Below, one piece after another: positions 1 through 12,660 of a stretch of 64,000 nt of DNA. This DNA comes from Sphagnum compactum. Its lineage: Eukaryota; Bryophyta; Sphagnopsida; Sphagnales. Positions within the stretch are counted from its first letter, which is position 1. Each line of letters opens with the position of its first letter. The stretch is from positions 28,386,213-28,450,212 of the forward strand of contig OZ234493.1 in NCBI GenBank assembly GCA_965153455.1. Reading direction: 5' to 3'. The translations under genes were made by a program, and so were the position numbers. The notes under the pieces were generated by a model. That model saw only the letters and a list, made by a program, of their open reading frames with translations. It was not told where the DNA came from and did not search any database.

Positions 1-3000
1 TTTATTTTTCAAAATTCATACCACCTTGGTATTGGTATTGGACCTTTTGTAGGTCCGGATATTAGGGTTCAAGGCTGATTGTTGGCTGGTATATGAGTCC
101 ACTACATACTTGATATTGAGATTGGTACAACCCTTGTATGAAGTTGGCATTACCTCTGGTCCCCCCCACCACGCAAGTACTGGTACGAGGCTGGTCTTAC
201 CTCACGTCCCTACAAGGTATTACACTGGTATTACCTTGTACTGACTAAGCAGGCGCCACTACAAGGTTGGTATTGCCTTAGGTCACACCAGTTTGTTTGC
301 TTCTTTGATACTAAGACCAGAGTCTATATACCGAGGTTCCAGCCCGATGATACCCACCCAAAACTGGTTTCAACTTTCAACTATACTAGCATGCGCTTAC
401 ACTGCTGACTTAGCATCATGCAATGAAATAGCCCCATAATTATCTTCCATCGAATTTAGCTTTATGAACTTCATTAATTTCAAATATTATATGAAATATG
501 ACACATCTCAATGTGTACATATCGATTGAGTTGCATTTATGTAAAGAGTTAAGTCATTAACATACATCAAATGTGGTTAGCCCAAGACTTAAAAGGCTGA
601 ATCCAATAGTATGCCAATGGCCGTGTTTTACTATACAACTCCAAAGGTAATAACTAAACCTAGACCCTAAAACCCTAAACCTAGAAAAAGGAAAAACCTA
701 CTAGAATTCCATGTTATACAAGTTTTGTACCACTTAAGACCCCTTGAATAATAATAGCTTTCAATATCCTATATAGAAAACATAAGGGTTTTTGGAAACA
801 TGATATCACTTCCAAATGGGATTGGCATCATAGATGGTTGAATAAATATTTACCCATGTTTTCCAACATTGCTGTTGACTTGTTTTTATGGAATTCAAAT
901 TTTCATTGGGACAAGTGCATTTCATACACATTTGGTTCAAATGTCAAATTTGGAATGTAAGGTATAATGACCTTAGCCATGTGTACAAGTCATGCAGCGA
1001 CAGCATAGCTATTCCAAAAGATAAACATGAATGTTTGTGTGGCCTCTTAGCCCTCCCTTTCATCAAACTTTTATTTACTAGCAAGATTTTGTCACAAAGA
1101 ATTTTTCAAAAAAAATTAAAAATGAAGTAATCTTGGAGAAAATAATAGTAAACATTGATAGATTTTTACATTTGGTTTTCAATGTGTAGCCATGAATATG
1201 TAAAGTTGATTAAATATTTAATATGTATTTAATTGATTTTGGATTAAACTATTAATTTTGGACTTTTCAAATTTGGTGATTAGGATCAAGTTTTCTGAAC
1301 AAAACATTAAAAATATTTTTTGTTGGAGGATCATTTAATGAGGCAAGAACATTATTAATATTTATTGTAGTATGGTATGGCAGTCCCCAAATTAAAGTTT
1401 ATTTTCAAATTTTCAATCTTCAAATGATCATTTATTAATTTTGAACTTTTCAAAAGTTTGAAATTAATTAAATACATGATAAATTTTATATTTCATATTT
1501 GGTTTGTAATTAGATTTAGCTAAATGTTTTTAAGGATGATCATCATTTTTCATACATCTTCTTAAAGATGATTGCCACTTACGCTGCATTTGTTTTTAAT
1601 TCCAAAAAAAAACACTACCCTTCATCGCTAAAGCCCATCATCTATCAAAAAGTCTATCAAAATATTGACATCACACATGCGAAACCAATCTTTGAATTAA
1701 TTTTTCATATTACATGCAATTATTGAACTAACAAAACCAATTAGACTTGGCACTTAAAGCCAAGTCAAAAAAATTTAAGTTGCATCAAAAAAGTTTTCAC
1801 ACCATCATTCTTTTATACTTTTAAAAAAAAACACTTTTTACTAGTCTTATTTCTCCATACACATGGGTATAAACAAAACGATTTTAACAATTCTAAATAT
1901 ATGGTGGTCTAAAGTATCATATTTTAAAATATTTGAGACCTATTTTATTCGTTCAAATTTATGAGAATAAAAATATAAAATACAATGAAAGATTTTGTTT
2001 ATAATTAGCTCTACTTCATCTTGGGTGATACACTTTACAAATTTTCACCTTAGTCTCACACCCATTTATATGTAATGGTTTTTAATATTCCAACATCTAA
2101 GGTCTATAATAAAATTATTTATAAAAAAATTGGTAACCCGATGCAAAATGGGCTAGTCAAGAAAAAACAAAACACAAGCACAACAAATGTACAATTGGGG
2201 TCTTACAAAGGAAAAAAAGAACAAAGTGAAACTCGATTTTTCACCCAAACCAAGGTTCAAATGAGTTTCACCTTGTGTTTCTTTACATTATTGGGAGTGT
2301 GTTGAATTGTGTGGAAGTCATTACTAAAGGTTTTCAAAGCAAGTGCAAACATATTTGTTAGTTTCTTCCACCAGGGTTAGAGGTTTTGTAATTCTTTGCA
2401 ATTTGCATTTTTTGAACAAGCAAGGTTGCATCTTTAGCAAGGTTCTTTTAGCACAATTTTGTATGTGGGTGCTTCATTGCTTTTTGTTTTTGTGTTTGTA
2501 GTGGAACCAATTAGGTTTTGTGGAGAGTGACATCTTTTGTTTTTTGTTTTTACTTCTCACATGTTTTGCAATTCTTTGCAAATTTTCCAACGAAAGTACA
2601 AGCCCAATTCAATACACAAATGATTAAAAAAAATTTAGGTTCAAATGACAAGTACCACAAAATGTATCAAAACATTGTGAAACATGTAATTTTATTGAAC
2701 TAAAAAATTGAAATTTATATGATTCTAATGAATGTAATGTAATAATCTATTTTTAAAACTATTTAATAAACAATTAAGTAGGTTTTCATGAAATGCAAGT
2801 AGGTTTAAATTCTCTTTTTACAATGTTATTTTTTATAAGAGCAACAGCAAGTAGATTAAAATAATTTCAATATATATATTTTTAAGGGTGAGAGGCATTA
2901 AGCATACCATAGACTTTGTGAAAACATATAATTGGTAAATTATTTATTGACTTTTGGAATGGAAGTAGTTTTTAATATGGATTTCGTAAATTTATTCAAA

Positions 3001-3968
3001 TGTATTTTTATGCAATTTTACATGGCAATTGTTCATCAAACTTTAGATCCACCTTTTTATGATGTAATAAATTGAGTTGGAATGTTTAGTATTGTAATAA
3101 AAAGATATTTTAAATTGTTTTCATGCTTACATGTGAATGCTAGATAATTGACTACACATTGATTATTTTTTTGGTCTAATCAAGATTTGGTAAACAAGGT
3201 TCAATTTCAGAGCAAGTTTTTTGCTTGTGTTTTTAATGGAAACAATTAGGTTTATGGAGAACAATGGTTTTTGTTTTTTTGTTTCTACTCCCCATGCAAG
3301 TTGTGATTCTTTGCAATTTCCAATAAGCGAAGTTGGATTTCAAAGCAAATGAAGTCACATTTCCAACAAGGTTATTCTAGCAAGATTTTGGAACAATAGA
3401 AGTCACATTTTTAGCCAAATTGGAGGACTTTAACCCAAGCAATAACCAAGTTAGTGCCATGGTTTTTTTTTTTGCGTGGGTTCATTCCTTGTTTGGGGTG
3501 TTCACTCCAACTTGGAGGAGTTTATGGATGACCACAAAATAGGCATGAGACCAAAATAAAAGAGGTATAAACACCCAACCAAACAAGGCTAAATCTTAAG
3601 GATAACATTAATATGTAAAGAAAATCATTAATTACCCAATCAAAATTGGTTCAAACATTCAAGCAAATAAATCGTTTAGTGTATGGAGAAAAACTCATAT
3701 TATGCATGGATATGTTACAGTGCCCAATAAATGTGGATTTCATGTTATCAAAAAATGAGACAAAAAGAACATATGTGTATGTTAATTTTACATCACATGA
3801 ATACACAACATATATGTGCATTTGACTATTTTGACTTTAACCCCTAAACACACCATAGAATGAAATGGTCCAATCCCCTTGTCCCAAAGACTCCTATGTG
3901 GAAGTCATAGCATAAAAAATTAACACACCACACAAGTAGGTGGTCCTCATTGAATCCATCCCACACTT
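1..3968. other. AT-rich intergenic DNA, no gene seen
   Basis: No open reading frame here has protein-like composition; the short ones (near 888, 2075 and 2518) are A/T-run translations. The first 400 bases contain many degenerate GGTATTG/TTACCTTG words, as in a decayed tandem repeat. Two stretches about 740 bp apart (about 2380-2600 and 3210-3400) share diverged blocks, for example a GGAACCAATTAGGTTT-like word followed by a T-rich run and ATTCTTTGCAA, which suggests an old duplication. The stretch ends at the left edge of a copia LTR. Confidence 0.7.
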
Positions 3969-4281
3969 TGTTAACAAATAGGAGATCTACTCAAGTGCAA
4001 ACATAAAATTTTATTGAAAAGAAACTATAACACGATGCTCACAACACAAAACACAACATCAAGAACTCCTCAAGGTTCTTGTCACAAGAAATACACAAAT
4101 TTGTGTAATGAAGAAAAGAGAGCCAAACCATCAACACCAAGGTATTTAACTACAAAACCACACCACAAATAACCAAACTAAAATAAGTAAAGAAAGTAGT
4201 TCAACCTTGTGAAAGTAACCTAGTTACTTTCTTACTCTAGTAACTAAAGAAACCTAACTAGTTGAGCTTGAATTCTCAACA
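3969..4281 (-). repeat. 3' LTR of the copia element
   Basis: This is a direct copy of 9794-10106 with TG...CA termini on either strand. The gag-pol reading frame runs 28 bases into it before stopping at 4254. A polypurine tract directly adjoins its inner edge. Confidence 0.96.
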
Positions 4282-7200
4282 CTCCCCCTCAAGCTCAAAT
4301 CCACTTCTAGTACACCAAACATTTTTCGAAACTTCTTTAGCTTGTCTGTACCTAAAGCCTTTGTGAAAATGTCAACAACTTGATCTTCGGTACTGACATG
4401 AATAAGGTCAATTTCTTTTGCTAGAACTTTTTCTCTAATAAAGTGGTAGTGCACCTCAATGTGCTTTGTCCTAGCATGATAGACCGGGTTGTTAGCAAGT
4501 AGTATGCTACTAATGTTATCACAATAGATGACAACAGGAGCATCCACTGACGGTCCCAAATCTGAAAGTAGTTTTTGTAACCAAATTACTTCACACGCAG
4601 CAATTGCTGCACCTCTGTATTCTGCCTCCGTGCTTGATAATGCAACTGTTGGTTGTTTCTTACTGCTCCAACTAACAGCACCACTCCCAAAAGAAAACAT
4701 GAAACCACTAGTTGATCTTCTATCTGAAACATTGCCAGCCCAATCAGCACCCGTGTATCCATGTACTTGTAACTCGCTCTTGGCTTCATAGAAAATTCCA
4801 CAATGTAAAGTATGTTTTATGTACCTCAATATGCGCCTCACTGCATCCAAATGTGGCTTTCGTGGTGTTTGCATGAATTGACTCACCACTCCAACTGCAT
4901 AACTCAAATCTGGCCTTGTGATGGTCATGTAAATCAAACTCCCCACTATGCGTCTGTACATAGTGGTATCCTCCACGAGGTCTCCTTCATCTGCACTCAA
5001 CTTCACATTTTGCTCCAATGGAATTAAAATGGGTTTACAACCCGTCATCCCATATTCGGACAATTTGTTCAAGGCATATTGCCTTTGTAATAACCATATC
5101 CCTTTAGGGGATTGGATTACCTCAATGCCGAGGAAGTAACGCAACTCTCCCAAATCCTTCATTTCAAACTTTTGCTTCAAAAGCTTCTTCAAATCAGAGA
5201 TGTCTGCATCACTATCTCCTGTGATAATCAAGTCATCAACATAGATGACTATGACTACAATCCCATGATCTGTCTTTTTCACATATAGTGAAAAATCTGC
5301 ATTGGATGTTTGAAATCCACTTGTGACAAGATACTGACCTATCTTGTCTGACCAAGCTCTAGGTGCTTGCTTCAAGCCATACAAAGCTTTCTTCAACCTA
5401 CAAACCAAATTAGGATGTGTTTGGTCCACATAACCTAGTGGTTGTTCCATGTACACTTCTTCCTGTAAATCTCCATGAAGAAAAGCATTCTTTACATCCA
5501 TTTGATGTAAAGACCATCCTTTTGCTGCTGCCATAGCAATGATTGCTCTTACAGTTGTCATTTTGGCAACTAGACTATAGGTCTCCTCATAGTCTATGCC
5601 ATACGTTTGGGCATAACCTTTGGCAACCAATCTTGCTTTGTATCTGCTCATAGATCCATCTGCATTGTGTTTGACTTTGTACACCCATTTGCACCCAATT
5701 GCTTTCTTGTCTTTTGGTAAAGCTACCAATTCCCAAGTAGCATTCGCACCCAAAGCCGCCATCTCTTCATCCATGGCATTGTCCCACTTAGGATTTCCAA
5801 CCGCTTGTTCAAAACAAGTGGGTTCAACCTCTTGTATAACTCTCACCATGTATGCGTAATGATGAGCTACAAAGCCATCATATGTGAGTCTTTGTACAGG
5901 GTACTTGACTCGTGTGGATCTTCGTACTCCAATGTTGTTGTCAGGTGTTTTCAAAGCTTTCTTGATCATCCGAGCTCCAGGAGTAGTAATTGAGGTGATT
6001 CTTGATTCTTCACCCTCACTCTTCTCTGACTCACTTGATTCACCATCTACATGAAAATTTCTAGATGATGTTTGTGAACTACCATGTACCATGTTTGAAG
6101 ATCTCAATCTTCCTTTCCATGGAGTGCTATTAGACCCACTAATTGAAGACTCTTGTGGTCCACTAATTAATTGTGATTCTTGTTCCACATTTGATGAAAC
6201 ATCACCATTTCTAGCTTCTTCATCTTCTGCTACCTTCAATGGTGAGTACCAACTAGCCATCTCATCAAACACAACATCTCTACTCACTTGCAACTTCCGA
6301 GTGGAAGGGCTAAAACATCTATATCCCTTTTGTTCTGAGGAGTATCCAATGAAGATACATTTCTTAGCTTTTAGGTCTAGTTTTGATCTCTTCTCATCAG
6401 GAACATGCACGTATGCAATGCAACCAAACACTCTGAGGTGTGAAACATCGGGTTTCTTGCCTGTGAATTTTTCTTCAGGTGTCATGCCATGAACTGCCGC
6501 TGTGGGTGTTCGATTCATGATGTAGACTGCAGTTGCTACCGCTTCAGCCCAAAAGTAATTTGGCAAATTCTTCTCATTCAACATGGCACGTGCTATTTCT
6601 GCAATGTGCCTGTTTTTCCTTTCAGCAACTCCATTCTGCTGTGGGGAATAACTACATGAGTACTTCCTTTGAATTCCATGCTCCTTCAAGTACTCACTGA
6701 ATTCATTTGAAAAATACTTTCCCCCTCCATCGGACCTTAAGCACTTGATGCTCACACCTTTCTCCTTCTCCACCATTGCTTTGAAATTCAAAAAATGTTG
6801 AAACACTTCACCTTTGTGTTTCATGAAGTAGACCCACACCTTCCTTGTGTGGTCATCAATGAAACTCACATAGTACTTGCATCCTCCAATGGATTCTGTC
6901 TTCGTGGTCCACACATCTGAGTGGATCATTTCCAAAGGTTTGGAACTTACATGAGTTGTTTGAGCTGGGAAAGGATGCTTAGCTTGCTTCCCCAATTGGC
7001 ATGCTTCACAAACCTCTGACATCACCTCTTCTGCTCCAAATTTGGGAAGACCTCCAACAAGTTTTTGTTTCTCCATGAGCTTAAGACGTTGGAGATTAAC
7101 ATGGCCAACTCGCTTGTGCCAAATTCCAATGTCTCCAGCTCCTTTTCCATGTGTGAATAACATGGAATTCACCTCAGGCATGTTCACATCTAAGGTGAAC

Positions 7201-8276
7201 ATTCGTCCATTCCTTTCCCCTTTTGCAATCAATTTGCCTTGGTTCTTCATGTCTTCCACAAAACATCCATTTGGGTTGAATGTCACCTGTAAACCTTGTT
7301 CCACCATTTGGCCTACAGAGACCAAATTTTTTGTTATGGTTGGAACATGAAGTACATCTTTCAGGTACTTTGTTTGCCCATCTTCCATGAACAATGGCAC
7401 CTTGCCAATTTGTGTGATGGGATGTGTAGTGTCATCACCAGTTTCCACAAACCCTGGTGTCTTCAAATCTTTTGCGTCTCTAAACCATTCTCCATGGCTA
7501 GTCATGTGGTTTGAAGCTCCAGAGTCCACATACCAGACATTGTTGTCTGATACACCTCCTATCATTGAATTTGCCATGTGTTGCATCACAAACAGTTGCT
7601 CATCACCTTGATTGCTTGTTGATGCATAATTCCCTTGTTGCAGCTTTCCATTTCGTGCATCATGCTCCCTTTGATAACAGTTCTTTGCCATGTGCCTAGG
7701 TTTCCCACAGTAATAGCAATTTGAATCGCTATTTGGTTGTTGACCTCGATGACTTCCACCACGACCTCCACGACTTCCTCGACTTCCTTGACTTCCTCTT
7801 CCTCCAAAGTTTCCTCGTCCACCTCCATGAGCTTGACCTTCATGTTGATGATGTCCACCATGCGAGCTTCCGTGTCGACCTCGAAATGAGCTTTTACTAC
7901 CTCTACCTCTACCTCTATTGGTATTTGAGTAGAAATCACTTTCTTGTGATCCTCCATTGGAAGAAGTACCAACAATTCTCATATCTTCACTTATAAGTAG
8001 TGTTATTAAGTCTTGGAAGTTGGGAAATGTTTCCCGAACTGCAATTGAGGTACGGAACTGACTATAGTCTTTTCCAAGTCCATTTAAGGTCATGGCCACT
8101 AAATCTTCATCATCTACAGGGGCTCCTATAGATGCAAGAGCATCTGCAAGGTTTTTCACCTTAGTAGAATAGTCATTGATGTTCATCTTGTTTTTCTGTA
8201 GATATGCAACTCTTGCTTGAGCTGCATTTTTCGGGCTTGTGTATTGGTGCTGTACATCTTCACCAATGTATCCCAA
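4254..8276 (-). pseudogene. copia gag-pol polyprotein, 1340 codons open, N-terminus out of frame
   Basis: The long open frame encodes, in order: the rest of Gag, with a Gly/Arg/Ser/His-rich stretch and a CCHC zinc knuckle (C187 to C200); an aspartic protease with DSGA at 251; an integrase with zinc-binding H/C residues (about 387-426) and a catalytic D454, D516, E552 triad with 35 residues between the last two; reverse transcriptase with QMDVKNAFLHG near 925 and YVDD at 1012-1015; and RNase H ending near 1310. The Met at the start of this frame is not a genuine initiator: upstream Gag coding lies in another frame (8557 down to about 8200), so a single indel near 8199-8208 separates them. In the first RNase H motif, GYTGADW at 1173-1179, Gly stands where family members normally have the catalytic Asp. 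The integrase D516 motif reads DGGGK rather than the usual DNGGE type. The stop lies inside the 3' LTR. Confidence 0.93.
4282..4293 (-). other. Polypurine tract of the copia element
   Basis: On the minus strand this reads CTTGAGGGGGAG immediately before the 3' LTR, the expected position and composition of the plus-strand DNA primer. It is also translated as part of the last codons of gag-pol. Confidence 0.85.
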
Positions 8277-8557
8277 GCTTGCTTAGGTGATTTTGCATCT
8301 TGAATATGCACAATCATGGAATCAAACACACTCACAGAAAGCCAATACAAGACTTTCCTTGCTTTTTCATGCCAAGTTTTATTGGCTTGAATTTGTTGTT
8401 GTGTGGGGTTTTCTAGGAGAGGAGGTTCTTTTTCATCACTAGTTATGAATTCCCAATAGCCTTTCCCCATCAAGAAATTCATAATCCTAAATTTCCACAC
8501 TTGGAAATTGTTCTTGTCTAGTTTCTCAATTGCAATTTGAGAAAGACCGTCCGCCAT
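8183..8557 (-). pseudogene. copia gag N-terminal part, frameshifted from gag-pol
   Basis: The frame has 124 codons and begins MADGLSQIAIEKLDKNNFQ, the usual start of a plant copia Gag (UBN2-like retrotransposon Gag domain), with W-x-F and W-x2-L positions typical of the family. It overlaps the 1340-codon frame by 94 bases. Homology-like sequence continues in that other frame, so this is one gene broken by a one-base shift near 8199-8208. No slippery heptamer or stem was evident to argue for programmed frameshifting, and copia elements normally keep one frame here. A sequencing or assembly error would give the same picture. Confidence 0.85.
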
Positions 8558-8624
8558 CTCTCAAGGCACTACTCAATGTCTTCTTGGGGTTTCAAAATGA
8601 TTTTAATTCCTTCCTTGGATTTCT

Positions 8625-8682
8625 AGGGTTAGGGTTAGGGTTTTCCTTCCTTAGGTTTCTAGGATTAGGGTTAGGGTTAGGG
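8625..8682. repeat. Telomere-like TTAGGG tracts in the copia leader
   Basis: The plus strand shows two short runs of TTAGGG-type units separated by about 20 bases of T-rich sequence. They are six-base units rather than the seven-base TTTAGGG of most plant telomeres. Position inside a retrotransposon leader makes a telomeric origin unlikely; they may act as telo-box-like transcription factor sites. Confidence 0.6.
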
Positions 8683-8723
8683 CTGAACAAGATAGACCTT
8701 GCATATGTATGTATGTCTTGAGT

Positions 8724-8794
8724 ATTATACGAAATTCTATACTATACATAGGCTTTACGTATAGGTACGTATCTCGTATAATATTTCGTATGGT
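8724..8794. repeat. Inverted repeat (hairpin) in the copia leader
   Basis: Arms ATTATACGAAATTCTATAC (8724-8742) and GTATAATATTTCGTATGGT (8776-8794) pair over most of 19 bases around a 33-base loop that itself contains TACGTA words. A structured RNA element in the leader, for packaging or dimerisation, is one possibility; a remnant of a small insertion is another. Confidence 0.55.
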
Positions 8795-9781
8795 ATTAAG
8801 TACATGATTACATACCACACTTTTGTACGAAGGTCTTGATAATGTATTTGCGCTTCCCAATCTTCAAACTCCTTCCTTCAAGTTCTCCCAAGTTGTATTT
8901 GCTCCACTTCAACACTTTGCTTTGGTGTCTTCTCAAAACAAACTTTTGTCACAGCAACTTTGCAAAGCTCCTCCACTCACATATGACCTTGGATCGTTCT
9001 GAAATTTTGGTGAAACATAAAAAGCTATGTCTACTATCATCTCTCAAAATTTCAGCTCATTTAATCTCATAAAATGAGAGATCTTGCTACTTCCTTGAAG
9101 TCACCTCAAACTGGGACCTGAACACAAAATGACTTACAACTCACTTTCAGCAACTCCAAAATCCTTGAGATTTTGAGAGACACATAAGATATATGTCTTC
9201 TATATCTGGTCAAAATTTCAGCTCTATTGATGATGACTACAAAGAGATATCACTTTCAAAAGAAACTGACTTCAAAATTGAGACTGAAACTTTAGATGCT
9301 TAGATCTCTCTCAATACAAATTCAAATGAGATGAAATTTCTCTCACACATATATTCCTATATGATCTATAAGATCCCAAAGCTGCAGATCCAAAAGAACT
9401 CAAACAAAGGAGATATGACCAAAAAACCAGATCTGATATAGAATCTTCAAAAGCTCATAACTCTCACAAAACAAATCCTTTTCACTTGAAATTTTGAGAA
9501 TAGAAGCGTCTTATAGTCTTCTATAACCTCTCCAAGTTTCACTCCAAGATCTTTTCACAGTAGCTCTAGATCTAGCTTTAAAGATCTGATTTTCACAACT
9601 CTTGATATGTGGATCTCCTCTCACCTCTTTTCTTTTCTTTTCTTTCTCTTCACTTCTTTCCTTTCCCCATTTCTCTTTTGCACTTGACAAACTCCTATGA
9701 TATTACTAGAGACTCTCAAGCTCTAGTTCTAGAGACATTCTAGCTCTAGGTCTCTTTCAACCTTCTCACCAAACAACCTAA

Positions 9782-9793
9782 GCTCTGATACCA
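9782..9793 (-). other. Primer-binding site, initiator Met tRNA type
   Basis: On the minus strand this reads TGGTATCAGAGC, the standard complement of the 3' end of plant initiator-Met tRNA, directly adjoining the inner end of the 5' LTR. Confidence 0.93.
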
Positions 9794-10106
9794 TGTTAAC
9801 AAATAGGAGATCTACTCAAGTGCAAACATAAAATTTTATTGAAAAGAAACTATAACACGATGCTCACAACACAAAACACAACATCAAGAACTCCTCAAGG
9901 TTCTTGTCACAAGAAATACACAAATTTGTGTAATGAAGAAAAGAGAGCCAAACCATCAACACCAAGGTATTTAACTACAAAACCACACCACAAATAACCA
10001 AACTAAAATAAGTAAAGAAAGTAGTTCAACCTTGTGAAAGTAACCTAGTTACTTTCTTACTCTAGTAACTAAAGAAACCTAACTAGTTGAGCTTGAATTC
10101 TCAACA
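9794..10106 (-). repeat. 5' LTR of the copia element
   Basis: A 313-bp terminal repeat, apparently identical to 3969-4281. It should contain the promoter of the element and the start of its transcript. Confidence 0.96.
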
Positions 10107-12280
10107 ACTCTTGCACTATGAATCAACCTTAAATAGTCCCCTAAATAACCACTAAATACCCTTGAAACTAGCGAATCGTTAGCTAACCTTTTAAGCAGGC
10201 TTTGTTTAATCCTTTACCTAACCTTTAGGTATCCCATAACCTAAGGTAAGCCCACATGTAGCCATAAATAAAATACGAGAGATTTAAAAAAAACTCAAGT
10301 CATCTTTTTCATGTTATTTTCCTTTAATGTATTTCCATCTTGCATTTTGATTGTCATCCTTTAGTTCTAGTGAAACCCAAGGTTCTACTTCAAGGTTTTA
10401 CTAACTTTGCAAATAATTTTATTCTAATTGACATGCATAGAAATTTTGAAAAATTTTAATCAACACAAAGAAATAATTAACTCTAAGAATTACTCTGCTA
10501 ATTTTATAATTTGGACAAGATCTACTATATTAGAAAGATTGATTTGGGAAATATGAGATGTTGCCAATATACACATTTAAATATCTAACTTGCATAATTT
10601 AAACAAACCAAGGAAAAACAAGTAATGATTACTAATAACCATTTGATGATCCACCATTCAAATATTGCTGATTTTGAAAATTAGATATTATTTGATTTAT
10701 GTGATTTAAAACAAGGACCAATGATGTGCAACATTAGAAAATAAGTAAATCTGAATGTTATTAATAAATTATAATTATAGACAGTGAAACAAGTTTAGAA
10801 TTACAAATTTGTGTTGTGGATAAATTGACTTCATGATCAAGTGTGGATTATGTTTAAATAAAAATTATGCGCAATTTGAAAATTTGCAAAAGTTGGATTC
10901 AAAATTTGTTGATAATCAATTAGTGGATAAATCTACTAACAACCAGTTGTTAAGAATGTAATTAACGTTCTTAATAATTGTTCTATTAACAAGAGATGTC
11001 ATGTTCATTATAGTGACATTATGACAACATGTCCATTGTAATATCATTTGCTTGAATTTCCCCATTTGGCATTAGGTTACAACACTACAAGTTATGACTT
11101 TTTTATGGATAACTTTAACGTGTGGGCAAATAAAGACATATATATATATTTCTAGTTCATCCAAATCAATAAATCCTATTCATATTTTTAAAAAAAAGTA
11201 ATGTGAACATGGTTTTTTCTTTCAATTTTGTGGTGTTGACAAAAATTTCCCAAATTTTAACAAATTTTTGTCGAATTCACATTAAAAACTAAAGTTTTGA
11301 AAACAAATTTCCAATTTTTTTGTTGTCACAATGCAAAATTTTGCCAAAGGAAAAATGTTGGATGTGAATGAATGTTATCTATAGTGACAACGTCATCAAA
11401 TGGTATTGTGTAATGTAATGAAACATAATTACTGATAACAACATACCAAAAATTCTTACTATGCACATAAAACAAGTTCAAACTTCAAACCATGCTAAAC
11501 AAACTTTTGAAGAATACAAATCTGGTTTAGTAGCATTTTTAACCCAAACAAGGTTTCTACATACTCAACAAGATGGGGAATGTCATTTTAAACAACAAAT
11601 TGGGGGGTAGACAACGATACCCAATGTTATTGATAAAAATATTAACCATGAAAAACATAGAAGCTTACCTTATTCTGTACATTCAAAGATTCTTCACATT
11701 ATTTGATCAATCACAAAACCATTATAGTTTAAGGTTTGTTCATACTTTGATTTCCTCATTTAACTAATTTCTTTTCTTTTGAATGTATTCAACTCTTAGT
11801 ATAAAGTCGTTTCATCATGTACACACACAAGAGTTTTCAAATGAATCATCCAATCTAAGCCACCTTGTGCCCCTCCCACCCACCTTACAACTTGAAAGTT
11901 ACGATTGTTGCACAACAATTAACCAAATGAAAGGACTATACTTCATTGAAAGGGCAAACACTAACCAATAACAATGAGTTAAATATGGCATTGGGTTTGA
12001 CACAATTATCATACAATATAGTATAATGCCCAACGAAAAATCAAAAATTCATAAATTATACCTACACAATGATCAATGCTTGAAATATATATTTTTAATG
12101 TTATTTTCAAAGGAAAAAAACTAATGCAATGGTTGGAATCCCCCTTTACAACCCAAAGTCTCGAGTTTGAACATTTTTCCGAATTATCTTTTTCATCTAC
12201 AAACGAAATGGATGCAAATAAATTGCCCTTGTGTAAATTTTTGAAATTAGTTGCCCAAGAACAATTGTTTTGAAAAGAAC
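10107..12280. other. AT-rich intergenic DNA, no gene seen
   Basis: Highly AT-rich sequence with many homopolymer A/T runs. Short open frames near 11573 and 11783 have no protein-like features. No element boundary was recognised. Confidence 0.65.
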
Positions 12281-12660
12281 CATGTTCCTCGTGGAGCAAG
12301 GGTTTAAGTTGCCTTAGGGAACAACCATGTTCTTGAAGGAACAAGGGCTTGAGTTGCCTTAGGGAACAACCGTATTCTTGAGGGAGAAAGGGGTTTAAGT
12401 TGCTCCCCAGGGCAACTTAAACTCCTTTTCCACAGGGGGACATGATTGTTTATTGAGGTGATTTAAACCCTTGATTCCCCAAAACAACATGGTTGTTCCC
12501 TAGGGGTCACCATGTGCCTAGGGGAACATGGGATTAACTTCCCCAAAGGACAAGAAAAGTTCCCCAAAAAGACAATTTTCATGAATAGGAAAAATTCCCT
12601 AGGAAAAGGGCAACTTCCTTAAGGAAAGGCCCAAGTTCCCTAGGGAAACATTTGTTCCAA
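12281..12660. repeat. Fold-back repeat rich in TTCCCTAGGGAA
   Basis: The left half carries about two tandem units of roughly 50 bases (ending in GTTGCC followed by TTAGGGAACAACC) and the right half is their inverted copy. A perfect 11-base stem, GTTTAAGTTGC against GCAACTTAAAC, sits at the centre near 12390-12415. By eye the arms (about 12311-12403 and 12404-12500) align over roughly 95 bases. Related words recur at about 12820-12930, 13095-13170 and 15335-15420. Transcription would give a long hairpin RNA. Confidence 0.7.

Larger units (their letters stand above)
8558..9781 (-). other. copia untranslated leader
   Basis: This 1.2-kb leader lies between the primer-binding site and gag. It holds a CCCTAA-type telomere-like stretch (8625-8682) and an imperfect inverted repeat with arms at 8724-8742 and 8776-8794. 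On the minus strand near 9620-9660 it is purine-rich. No coding sequence was seen. Confidence 0.7.
3969..10106 (-). mobile_element. Full-length Ty1/copia LTR retrotransposon
   Basis: On the minus strand the order is 5' LTR (9794-10106), primer-binding site (9782-9793), leader, gag-pol, polypurine tract (4282-4293) and 3' LTR (3969-4281). The pol order protease, integrase, reverse transcriptase, RNase H defines the Ty1/copia superfamily. Both LTRs are 313 bp and read identical by eye, so insertion was very recent. Flanking bases do not give a clean 5-bp target duplication (CACTT on the left, ACTCT on the right), which is odd for such a young element and could mean recombination between copies. 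One frameshift near 8200 splits gag. Confidence 0.96.

Noticed and set aside
7586-7975. 129-codon Val/Glu-rich frame on the minus strand
   Set aside because: It is a shifted reading of the Gly/Arg-rich Gag segment of the copia element.
8180-8280. Programmed frameshift in copia gag
   Set aside because: No slippery heptamer or clear downstream structure was seen, and plant copia elements normally use one frame; a mutation or sequence error is simpler.
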